Shown piece by piece: positions 55,184 to 62,019 of a DNA stretch of 64,000 nt (position 1 is the first letter of the stretch; each line of letters begins with the position of its first letter). This DNA comes from Anaerobacillus arseniciselenatis (lineage in GTDB: Bacteria; Bacillota; Bacilli; Bacillales; Anaerobacillaceae). The notes under the pieces were generated by a model, which saw only the letters and a list, made by a program, of their open reading frames with translations, did no database searches and was not told the DNA's origin. Where the stretch lies: positions 186,001 through 250,000 of the forward strand of contig NZ_MLQQ01000001.1 in the NCBI RefSeq assembly GCF_001865995.1. The letters run 5' to 3'. Both the position numbers and the translations under genes were made by a program.

Positions 55184-55871
55184 CTAATTTACCCCCAAAT
55201 TTGTAGCCCATACCAAATACAGTGATTATATAATCTGGCTTTTTAGAGTCTCGTTCTACTTTTTTTCGCAAATTTTTAATATGGACATCAATACTACGTT
55301 CATAACCTTCATAGCTTTCATTTTGAACTTTTTCTAATAAATCAAGTCTACTATAAACCCTACCTGGGTATTGTGCCATTCCTACTAATAATTTAAATTC
55401 TATCGGTGTTAACGTGACATTTTCTCCCCGTACTATAATTTCTTTTCTTAATGTATCAATAACTAAATCGTTATTATTAAATGATAATACTTCCTTCGTA
55501 CTTGACTGTTGCGTCCTACGTAATATCGCCTGCACTCTTACGACGACTTCACGAGGGCTAAATGGTTTTGTTAAGTAATCATCAGCACCAATGACAATGC
55601 CATTGATCCGATCATCTTCTGAAGTTTTGGCAGTTAACATCATAATCGGCACATCACTTTTTTCACGAACCCACTTACAAATTTCTTCCCCTGAAAAATC
55701 TGGAAGCATTAAATCAAGAATAAGAAAGTCTGGTTTAATTTCATCTATTTTTCTTAACGCTTCGGATCCAGTTTCAGCAGAATAAACATCATAACCTTCT
55801 TTTTGCAGATATGCTTTAATCACATCAATAATCATTGGTTCATCGTCAACAACCATAATTTTTAGAGACAT
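55161..55871 (-). CDS. OmpR-family response regulator
   Basis: 236 residues. Receiver domain with acidic pocket Asp9/Asp10, phospho-acceptor Asp53 (FLILDLMLPDFSGEE), Thr80 and Lys102 (DDYLTKPFSP), then the winged-helix Trans_reg_C domain (VTLTPIEFKLLVGMAQYPGRVYSRLDLLEKV, RSIDVHIKNLRKKVERD, ITVFGMGYKFGG). GGGAG places ATG 55871; the upstream GTG abuts the ribosome-binding site. Four helix-phased 11-bp repeats lie 58-100 bases away in the divergent promoter, and similar ones lie before other genes here. OmpR-type proteins bind such tandem repeats as dimers. Confidence 0.9.
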   Translation of the reverse strand: MSLKIMVVDDEPMIIDVIKAYLQKEGYDVYSAETGSEALRKIDEIKPDFLILDLMLPDFSGEEICKWVREKSDVPIMMLTAKTSEDDRINGIVIGADDYLTKPFSPREVVVRVQAILRRTQQSSTKEVLSFNNNDLVIDTLRKEIIVRGENVTLTPIEFKLLVGMAQYPGRVYSRLDLLEKVQNESYEGYERSIDVHIKNLRKKVERDSKKPDYIITVFGMGYKFGGKLDVSNASR

Positions 55872-55928
55872 TTCTATCACTCCCTATATATCATGAAAAA
55901 AGTATAGCATAAAATTTGCTATATTCAT

Positions 55929-55998
55929 TATTCTTCATGACAACTCTATATTTTCTTCATAACTTCTTTATAAGTTGTGGTTACAATGTAATTATAAT
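55929..55998 (+). promoter_or_regulatory. Four tandem 11-bp repeats and -10, response-regulator site 1
   Basis: TATTCTTCATG (55929), ACAACTCTATA (55940, degenerate), TTTTCTTCATA (55951), ACTTCTTTATA (55962), then AGTT (55973-55976). TATAAT at 55993-55998, 16 bases after AGTT; no -35 consensus. It points to the small secreted protein gene and lies next to the divergent response regulator/kinase operon. Confidence 0.65.
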
Positions 55999-56005
55999 AA
56001 AAGTG

Positions 56006-56151
56006 AGTGTTCAAAAGGAGGATAATCAGAGCGAAGGAGGTCGAGGCGGCGAAGCTTCGAGCAGCGGAATGTATACTATTAATACACTAGAAGCACAGAA
56101 GCGAACCAACGAAGAGATTCAAGAGCTTGTATTACCGGACTTTTTGAACAT
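56006..56151 (+). repeat. Structured 5' leader element (TGTTCAAAAG / CTTTTTGAACA)
   Basis: The ends pair (TGTTCAAAAG with CTTTTTGAACA, one bulge). Inside are AAGCGAAG/AGCGGAATG-type segments and GTATACTATTAATACAC. It begins about 8 bases after the -10 at 55993, so it forms the whole 5' leader of the gene at 56176. I recall similar 140-bp elements between genes in Bacillaceae, so it is probably a dispersed repeat that has become a leader. Confidence 0.5.
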
Positions 56152-56175
56152 CAACTAAATAAGGAGCTGAAAGAA

Positions 56176-56415
56176 ATGAAGAAAAAATTGATCGTCGCAA
56201 TCACTACCACTGCATTAGTTTTAGGACTTGGCACAGTTACTTTAGCCAACTCTGACAGTGAAGTTTTTGGAAACTTTAAAGACATGCTACCATTTATGCA
56301 GCAAATGCACCCAGATCTAAATGAAGATCAACTTGAACAAATGTATATTGCTTGCCACGGAGAAAATGGCCAAAGAGGTAATGGACCTGGAATGATGAGA
56401 GGGTTCGTTGATTAA
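56176..56415 (+). CDS. Small secreted Met/His/Cys protein
   Basis: 79 residues. Signal peptide (LIVAITTTALVLGLGTVTLA, cleavage near LANS). The mature part, about 55 residues, has MLPFMQQMHPDLNEDQLEQM, then Cys59-His60 (IACHGENGQRG) and GPGMMRGF. Met, His and Cys residues are spaced as potential soft-metal ligands. Similar small proteins occur in Bacillus with no proven function. AAGGAG ribosome-binding site. It sits divergent from the two-component operon, behind the strongest tandem-repeat operator, so it is a likely target of that regulator. Confidence 0.75.
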   Translation: MKKKLIVAITTTALVLGLGTVTLANSDSEVFGNFKDMLPFMQQMHPDLNEDQLEQMYIACHGENGQRGNGPGMMRGFVD

Positions 56416-56427
56416 AAACCTTATATT

Positions 56428-56466
56428 AAAAAAATGTTACCACATAACACGTGGTAACATTTTTTT
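56428..56466 (+). terminator. Rho-independent terminator
   Basis: AAATGTTACCAC / GTGGTAACATTT stem with a 7-base loop and T-run; probably bidirectional because A7 precedes it. Confidence 0.9.
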
Positions 56467-56484
56467 AATACTGAATAACAACCA

Positions 56485-57765
56485 TCAATAATGACATATT
56501 TTCGCAACCTTTTCTAATACACTTACATCGTGTCCAAACTTACACATTGCCTCACAATCAGATCTAAAATCAACAAAAGTAATATAAGAAATTGGCATTG
56601 TTTTCAATGCTGGTTGTAACGAAGGTCTTAATAATTGTGCTCTGATTTCTTTTTCCCTTTTATTAGGTGCAATTAAATATAAATTACAACTGCCGTCTTC
56701 GATTGAAGTTGCTAGATCGTGAAGACGTAATATTCCTGAATATATCGATGTACTTTTTTCTACTTCAAATGCACCTATAAAGCGATCATTTTCATCTAGC
56801 CAAATGACATCAATTAATGAGATTGTTTTTTGAACCTCTCCTAAAGAACTTGCTTTTGGTAAATTCTTTATTGACAAATCGCCTAAAACTATCCCAGACC
56901 ACTCTTTTTTATGGTCATTTTGTGCAATCCAGACACGATAACCTATTTCCCTACCTAGTTTTGCTAGTAAATATTGCATTTCATTATGCTCATTTTCCTC
57001 TTGTAAATCATCGAGTACTTGCTTATGCCTTTTTTTCATTAATTTAATTTTCTTTTCATCATCATTTTCAATAACTTTTAATGCATTCTCACGTATGACT
57101 TGCCTGCCTATCCCTATCTCAAACAATAAGCCACTAATTACACCATAATCTTTTGAGAATAAATGACGGTATTCTTGATTTATCTCAACTATCTTTTCAC
57201 GCATTTCTAAATAGGAAACCCAAGATCCTAGTTTTATTTTTTTATGAAATAAAGTATTAAATCCTTTTACGATGGCTGTATTAAATGGAGGAAAAAATGT
57301 AGGGTGAAGGAAATATAAAATGTTAGCTACAGCCGGCCCTAAGCCTTTAATTTTCTTTTCATTTAGCTTTAATATTTCCTCAATTACTTTATTTTCATCT
57401 TTTGCATGCAGACAAGCTTTCAAAAAAGAGGCAAAAGCTTTCTTATTCTCTTCATCTTCATAAATGTCAGGAATTCTTAATTTTGGTTTCCAATAAAAAG
57501 CGTGCGCTGCTCCTTCAAAAACTTGTTTTTGTTCAGCTATCGCTGTAACGACTGTTTCTAAACTAGATCCTTTAAAGTCATTTCCGAAAGTTTTATTTTC
57601 AATTTCTTGGATAACTACCTTAATTCCTGCTTTAATTGTTCGAAAAGCTTTCAAGCGATCTTTATTTTGTAAATACCAAGTGTTGTAAACAGATTCAGAA
57701 TCATTTCGATACTCTTCAACTATCTTTTCTAATACACTATTTTCCAAACAACTCCCTACTTTCAT
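56485..57765 (-). CDS. HhH glycosylase-fold plus nuclease-like domain protein
   Basis: 426 residues. The N-terminal region (about 1-230) is helical with an HhH motif KIKGLGPAVANILYFL (138-153) followed by FPPFNTAIVKGF, matching the HhH-GPD glycosylase core but with Asn162 where the catalytic Asp is expected. A coiled linker (235-265) leads to a C-terminal domain (270-405): YRVWIAQNDHKKEWSG, Asp319 in LIDVIWLD and Glu334-Val-Glu336-Lys in FIGAFEVEKSTSIYSGILRLHDL, a PD-(D/E)xK-like arrangement. I infer a DNA lesion or modified-base-recognising nuclease. Start uncertain: no Shine-Dalgarno for ATG 57765; TTG 57747 follows AGGGAG. Confidence 0.65.
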   Translation of the reverse strand: MKVGSCLENSVLEKIVEEYRNDSESVYNTWYLQNKDRLKAFRTIKAGIKVVIQEIENKTFGNDFKGSSLETVVTAIAEQKQVFEGAAHAFYWKPKLRIPDIYEDEENKKAFASFLKACLHAKDENKVIEEILKLNEKKIKGLGPAVANILYFLHPTFFPPFNTAIVKGFNTLFHKKIKLGSWVSYLEMREKIVEINQEYRHLFSKDYGVISGLLFEIGIGRQVIRENALKVIENDDEKKIKLMKKRHKQVLDDLQEENEHNEMQYLLAKLGREIGYRVWIAQNDHKKEWSGIVLGDLSIKNLPKASSLGEVQKTISLIDVIWLDENDRFIGAFEVEKSTSIYSGILRLHDLATSIEDGSCNLYLIAPNKREKEIRAQLLRPSLQPALKTMPISYITFVDFRSDCEAMCKFGHDVSVLEKVAKICHY

Positions 57766-57821
57766 AATTACTTTATAGAATTAAACCTCAAGTGTTTTTT
57801 AGAGTTATTAGTTAACTAGCT

Positions 57822-58010
57822 TCATTTTCTATCGCTACAACAACCTTTTTCTCCATGATTTCCGTGTTCACCACCGCAACAATTTCCACCTTTTCCACCA
57901 CAGCAACCGTCTTTCTTTTCTTCTTTCATCCTTTTAAAAAAGGAAAAAGATAACATAACAAGAACAATTAATAAAAACCAGTTTAGTGCCGTCGTAAAAA
58001 TTTCCATTTT
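57822..58010 (-). CDS. Cys-rich single-helix membrane peptide
   Basis: 62 residues. One membrane helix (about 5-25, ALNWFLLIVLVMLSFSFF), then a basic turn and a tail DGCCGGKGGNCCGGEHGNHG with CC at three places plus His, and CCSDRK at the end. Six Cys and two His in 28 residues indicate metal binding at the membrane surface, as in FeoB-associated Cys-rich proteins. AGGGGGATC selects ATG 58010. A family B hairpin lies upstream. Metal (iron or copper) unknown. Confidence 0.7.
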   Translation of the reverse strand, partial: KMEIFTTALNWFLLIVLVMLSFSFFKRMKEEKKDGCCGGKGGNCCGGEHGNHGEKGCCSDRK

Positions 58011-58037
58011 CTGATCCCCCTTCAAATTAGCTAAAAA

Positions 58038-58154
58038 GAGGGTGTCCTAAACATCAGCGTCTTTCACCGTCAGCCCACTAAATAAAGACAGATTTTCAGA
58101 TAAGTCTATTTCTAGTGCTATTTTTTGGTGAGATGACGCTTATCGGACACCCTC
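58038..58154. repeat. Family B hairpin, copy 7
   Basis: GAGGGTGTCC / GGACACCCTC outer arms and AGCGTC / GACGCT inner arms, with ATAAAGACAG and AAGTCTATTT in the middle. Confidence 0.75.
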
Positions 58155-58193
58155 CTTTACGATTAACGTATCTATTTTTTAAAATTTCCTGCA

Positions 58194-58292
58194 CTTTTCT
58201 TAGCTGTCTAGCTCCAAGACTCATCACCGAATTTGCTTCAGTGCAGTTTTGCGACGAGTAACCGCAGGAGCAGGCGCCTTGCGCTTTTCTTA
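58194..58292. repeat. Family E repeat, copy 1 (inverted relative to copy 2)
   Basis: TTAGCTGTCTAGCTCCAAGA ... GCGACGAGTAACCGCAGGAG, CAGGCGCCTTGCGCTTTTCT. Reverse complement of the 59777-59960 copy minus an 86-base insert. Its right end supplies the stop codon of the polyferredoxin gene. Confidence 0.8.
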
Positions 58293-59657
58293 ATGTACTC
58301 GATGATCCATCGGCAGTGTGAATAACAAGAAGTTTACTATACCAAAAATTAGAATTAATAAGTAAAATGGCCACAATTGTTTCACTGATTTCTTCTCACC
58401 AATTCTATATACTGCGTACATTGATAGCCAAGTACCAAGACCCACTAAGGCAAATTGTAAAATTTGTACTGTTTGATCAGAAACAACCGCTAAGTTACCC
58501 GACTTATAAACGCCGAAAAATTGAAGTGTTGTAAAGTATAATGCTTTTGTTTCTGTTAATAAATGGAATAAATTATGCCCTAAGTGACCCGCTAGATCGA
58601 TTGGGATATAGGCGTATCCAAACCGGATAAAATTTTGTTTTGTTGATGTATCGAAATATGTTTTTGATCCTAGTTTTGAAGCATACCAAAGCGCAGCAAT
58701 TGGTATCATCATCGCAATGATAAATGCGATGGTAAAGTTAACGTTATAGCTGGTTGTACGTGTTACCATTCCAATACCATTTAAAATTTGTTCCCAGATT
58801 TGGAGCATCGTAACATTTTGCACTAAAACAATACCCATGATAACTGCTGCTAAAAACGATTGTTCCAACATTGGCTTTTTAATGCCCCATAATTCCATTG
58901 TTGGCTTACGTGGCGTAATACGTATCGAGTCATTGGGACAGTTTTTAATGCAATCACCACAAATGTTACATTCATGACTATTGTCCATCGTGCGAACGAA
59001 TTGAAACATATTACAGCCTTCAGCTTTTTCGCTTCCTTTGTAACATGATTGAGTTTTACAAGTTCGGCAAATGTCTATATTCCCTCTTAATTCTAACGCT
59101 CCAGCACGTGAATAGTTTCCAGCTAATCCACCTAAAAAGCAAAGTGATTTACAAAACGTCCTTCTCTCATAAAAGACAGATGTGGCTACGACCATCGTTA
59201 ATAGTAATAACAATAAGATCCCTGAGCCACGCGGTGAGTGTACTACACCAAAGATATGATCGGCCCAAGTAATAACAATAAACGAAATATCAATTAGCCA
59301 GATCCCATATTTCTTTAAAAATTTAGGCATTGGGCTCTCGCTACCTACTAACCTACGAACAATATCACTTATTTTACCGAATGGACATACTGCACACCAA
59401 AAGCGACCGACAGCAATAAATAAAATCGGGATGATCGGCCACCATAAAACCCAAACCATTGCCGTACCCCAGTTACGATGTGGATTAATTGTTCCAGTCA
59501 TTAATTCAAAAATAATGAGCCCAAAAATTGCTAAACCGAGCCATTGAAAAATGCCCGGATACCACTTACTTTTAATAAATTTATTGATGAATGGTATATC
59601 TAAAAAGTTAAATGGTTTTTTACTTGATCCTGGTAGTTTCTTCTCTGGTAAGGACAT
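58290..59657 (-). CDS. NapH/NosR-like membrane polyferredoxin
   Basis: 455 residues. Cys motifs CAVCP (88-92) and CKSLC (169-173) lie in membrane-adjacent loops as in NapH/NosR/CcoG. Two 4Fe-4S clusters follow: C197xxC200x4C205...C215 and C230xxC233xxC236xxxC240-Pro. About eight membrane helices surround them. Such proteins pass electrons from quinol to periplasmic copper or molybdenum enzymes, or to maturation steps. The partner is not in the window. The last residues (RVH) and the stop are encoded by the family E repeat. Start: ATG 59657. Three tandem 11-bp repeats are placed upstream. Confidence 0.85.
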   Translation of the reverse strand: MSLPEKKLPGSSKKPFNFLDIPFINKFIKSKWYPGIFQWLGLAIFGLIIFELMTGTINPHRNWGTAMVWVLWWPIIPILFIAVGRFWCAVCPFGKISDIVRRLVGSESPMPKFLKKYGIWLIDISFIVITWADHIFGVVHSPRGSGILLLLLLTMVVATSVFYERRTFCKSLCFLGGLAGNYSRAGALELRGNIDICRTCKTQSCYKGSEKAEGCNMFQFVRTMDNSHECNICGDCIKNCPNDSIRITPRKPTMELWGIKKPMLEQSFLAAVIMGIVLVQNVTMLQIWEQILNGIGMVTRTTSYNVNFTIAFIIAMMIPIAALWYASKLGSKTYFDTSTKQNFIRFGYAYIPIDLAGHLGHNLFHLLTETKALYFTTLQFFGVYKSGNLAVVSDQTVQILQFALVGLGTWLSMYAVYRIGEKKSVKQLWPFYLLILIFGIVNFLLFTLPMDHRVH

Positions 59658-59686
59658 TAATACCACCACTCTTTCTCTGTAAAAAT

Positions 59687-59745
59687 ACTATATCTATAAA
59701 ATGCACGAAACTTATGAAGAAATCATCAAGAAAGTTTGAAGAAAT
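59687..59745 (-). promoter_or_regulatory. Three tandem 11-bp repeats and -10, response-regulator site 2
   Basis: On the minus strand ATTTCTTCAAA, CTTTCTTGATG, ATTTCTTCATA, then AGTT (ending at 59709). TATAGT at 59692-59687, 16 bases after AGTT, exactly as at site 1. The polyferredoxin gene begins 30 bases on. Confidence 0.65.
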
Positions 59746-59776
59746 AGACACGAGTTTATGGCTAATAATTGAACAT

Positions 59777-59960
59777 AAGAAAAGCGCAAGGCGCCCGCCT
59801 ATCGGCGAAAACCAGTGGAAGACCTGCCCGTAGCGGTCAGGGTTTAGACCGCGAGGGCAGGTCTGAAGTGGTCGAACCGATGGCGCCTGCTCCTGCGGTT
59901 ACTCGTCGCAAAACTCGCACTGAAGTATTTCAATGAAGAGTCTTGAAGCTAGACAGCTTT
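59777..59960. repeat. Family E repeat, copy 2, with 86-base insert
   Basis: AAGAAAAGCGCAAGGCGCC ... GGCGCCTGCTCCTGCGGTTA, CTCGTCGCAAAACTCGCACT ... GAAGCTAGACAGCT. The insert contains GACCTGCCC / GGGCAGGTC and GCCTATCGGCG hairpins. With copy 1 it brackets the polyferredoxin gene as an inverted pair. With copy 8 of family B it fills the 473-base gap 59658-60130. Confidence 0.8.
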
Positions 59961-59996
59961 CCGAATTTTTTACGCTTTCTTACATTATTAAGAAAA

Positions 59997-60115
59997 GCGC
60001 TGTCCCGATAAAGAGTATCATACACCGTTAAGCACCCAATAGAGACGTATAATAAATTTATACGTCTCTATTTTTAGTAGGTACTATATGGTGACTGACA
60101 CTTATGGACAGCGCA
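59997..60115. repeat. Family B hairpin, copy 8
   Basis: GCGCTGTCC / GGACAGCGC outer arms, then AATAGAGACGTATAA / TTTATACGTCTCTATT. It lies downstream of the Lgt-like gene as terminator. Confidence 0.85.
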
Positions 60116-60130
60116 AAAACAAAAGACATT

Positions 60131-60952
60131 TTATCCTTGCAATAAATAATAAGCTATTAATGAGACGATCATTACTCCCCAAACGTAAAACCAAGTTTTC
60201 GCAATTTCATAACGCTCTACGTTTGCTACTTTAAGTGGTTCTTTCTTCTTTAAGTAAAACATAAAAACAAACCCAATAATTATACCAACAATGCTCATTA
60301 TGTGACTCACACTTAAACCAAAGATCATCGGATTAACTCTAGAGAATTCGACTAATCCTCTAATAAATAAAAATCCAACGAAATAATGTAAAATCACTTG
60401 ACCATGATAATGTTTACTCTTCAACCTTAACCATAAATATCCAAATAAAAAGTAGTTCAAGACAAACTCATAAGCTTGGGCAGGATGGTAATAAACTCCA
60501 TCTACATTAATGTTCCAAAATGAATCAGCGGCTGTTGGAGCACCGAAGACATCACAACCAATGCGACTAATTCCTTGGGCAAGAATAATAAATGGCGCTG
60601 CGATATCAAGCGTTTTCAAAACTGGCAATTTATTTTTTCTTAAATATAATAGAGCGACAATGAGCCCCCCTATTAAGCCACCGTGAATGGAAAGTCCTCC
60701 TTTATGGATGAAGAAAACCTCTATAGGATTAGAAAAGTAATATGAGGGGTTATAAACGAGAATATAGACAATTCTTGCTCCTACCACTCCACCAATAAAT
60801 GAAAGAAGCACAGCGTCTATTAACTGTTTTTCATCATATCCCCTTTTTTTCGCTTCCTTTAAAAAGAAATATAATCCTACTAAAACACCGATGGCAATCA
60901 TTAGTCCGAACAAATAAATTGAAACTGGGCCGATCCTAAAAAGTGGTTCCAT
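60131..60952 (-). CDS. Prolipoprotein diacylglyceryl transferase paralogue (Lgt-like)
   Basis: 273 residues, seven membrane helices. Lgt features: GGLSIHGGLIGG with His90, Arg130 in SRIG, and YYHPAQAYEF. But the essential-site block reads RIGCDVFGAPT where canonical Lgt has RIGNFxNxE, so Asn and Glu are replaced. This is a divergent paralogue; B. subtilis lgt lies next to hprK, which is not here. It may transfer lipid to a special lipoprotein set or have another role. A weak 11-bp repeat site lies upstream (60998). Upstream of it is pssA, on the same strand. Confidence 0.82.
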   Translation of the reverse strand: MEPLFRIGPVSIYLFGLMIAIGVLVGLYFFLKEAKKRGYDEKQLIDAVLLSFIGGVVGARIVYILVYNPSYYFSNPIEVFFIHKGGLSIHGGLIGGLIVALLYLRKNKLPVLKTLDIAAPFIILAQGISRIGCDVFGAPTAADSFWNINVDGVYYHPAQAYEFVLNYFLFGYLWLRLKSKHYHGQVILHYFVGFLFIRGLVEFSRVNPMIFGLSVSHIMSIVGIIIGFVFMFYLKKKEPLKVANVERYEIAKTWFYVWGVMIVSLIAYYLLQG

Positions 60953-60997
60953 AACATTTCTCCATTTCTTTGAAGTGATAGCACTATACTACTACTA

Positions 60998-61028
60998 AAG
61001 TGTAAAAGAACTGTGAAGAAATGAATAA
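60998..61028 (-). promoter_or_regulatory. Weak response-regulator-like site (site 4)
   Basis: On the minus strand ATTTCTTCACA and GTTCTTTTACA, C positions 10 bases apart rather than 11, with TATAGT 8 bases after. Upstream of the Lgt-like gene. Poorer than sites 1-3. Confidence 0.3.
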
Positions 61029-61089
61029 TTTTTTGAACACTTAGTGAAAAAACTGAAAATTAGCCCCACTGATCTTTAAGGGCCATTTT

Positions 61090-61785
61090 TTAATCTATAT
61101 TCTTTTTATTTTTCCCGCGAATAAACCGATACGTAACATAAGCAATATAAAGCGGAGTAGCGATATAAATTAAATAAGGAAATTCCGCGTATGTACCTTT
61201 ATAAATAACGAATAAAGTTGCTCCTAAAAATAAAGTAACAATCGTTCCGTATTTCGGTAATGGAACTTCTTTTAAGCTAGGAATTCTAAGTCTACTTACC
61301 ATCAAGAAACATAACGCGGTAAAAACAACCGTCGTTATAATACTAGGAATAGTCTCACCAAAAAGAGTTAACAATGCAACAATTCCACCTGCTGCCGTAA
61401 TTGGTACTCCAACAAAATAATCTTTAGATGTCGTACTCGTGCTAACGTTAAACCTCGCTAATCGATAAGCCCCGAACAGTGGAAATAGTCCAGCTACCGC
61501 AAACCCTAGCAATTCAAATTGATAAAAATATGTATAGTACACTAAAAATGATGGCGCTACACCAAATGTAACAATATCAGCTAAAGAATCTAACTCTTTA
61601 CCTAATGGAGTTTCAGCTTTTAACATCCTTGCCGCTCTTCCATCCATACTATCTAACATCATCCCAATTAAAATTAAAATTGCTGCATTTTTATACTGAC
61701 CATCAGCCGCAAAGCCAATCGATAAAAATCCACAATATAAATTCCCTAACGTGAACATGTTGGGAATACTTCTCTTAAACCTCAT
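61090..61785 (-). CDS. pssA: CDP-diacylglycerol-serine O-phosphatidyltransferase
   Basis: 231 residues, six to eight membrane helices. The CDP-alcohol phosphatidyltransferase motif is complete: DGRAAR, eight residues, G, three, D, three, D (MDGRAARMLKAETPLGKELDSLAD, about 46-70). PssA makes phosphatidylserine, the precursor of phosphatidylethanolamine; no psd gene is adjacent. Length is larger than B. subtilis PssA (177), closer to other Bacillaceae forms. Transcribed in the same direction as the Lgt-like gene, 137 bases downstream. Confidence 0.9.
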   Translation of the reverse strand: MRFKRSIPNMFTLGNLYCGFLSIGFAADGQYKNAAILILIGMMLDSMDGRAARMLKAETPLGKELDSLADIVTFGVAPSFLVYYTYFYQFELLGFAVAGLFPLFGAYRLARFNVSTSTTSKDYFVGVPITAAGGIVALLTLFGETIPSIITTVVFTALCFLMVSRLRIPSLKEVPLPKYGTIVTLFLGATLFVIYKGTYAEFPYLIYIATPLYIAYVTYRFIRGKNKKNID

Positions 61786-61840
61786 TAGTTGTCATCACAC
61801 TCCGTTTTGAACACCGATTCTAAATAATATAAAAGGATAA

Positions 61841-61965
61841 AAGGCTGGGACAAAACAAAGTGTCAGACACCGCTAGACACCGAATATAGACATAAGATAG
61901 ATCTTTACGTCTATATTTAGTAGGATCCGCGTGGTGTCAGACACTTTTGTCCTAGTCTCTTGTCT
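61841..61965. repeat. Family B hairpin, copy 9
   Basis: GGCTGGGACAAAAC / TTTTGTCCTAGTC, AAGTGTCAGACACC / GGTGTCAGACACTT, and ATATAGACATAAGA / CTTTACGTCTATAT. It lies between the MerR-like gene and pssA. Confidence 0.85.
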
Positions 61966-62019
61966 TAAACTCATTATATCATTTAATTTTTACAAACGCT
62001 AAATGGATGCAAGTTTTGG

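Noticed and set aside
55916-56158. An 80-codon open frame before the small secreted protein
   Set aside because: Covers the operator, the -10 and the leader repeat; its start would lie upstream of the predicted transcription start.
58194-59960. Family E inverted pair as a composite transposon
   Set aside because: No transposase and no target duplication visible; kept only as an inverted repeat pair.
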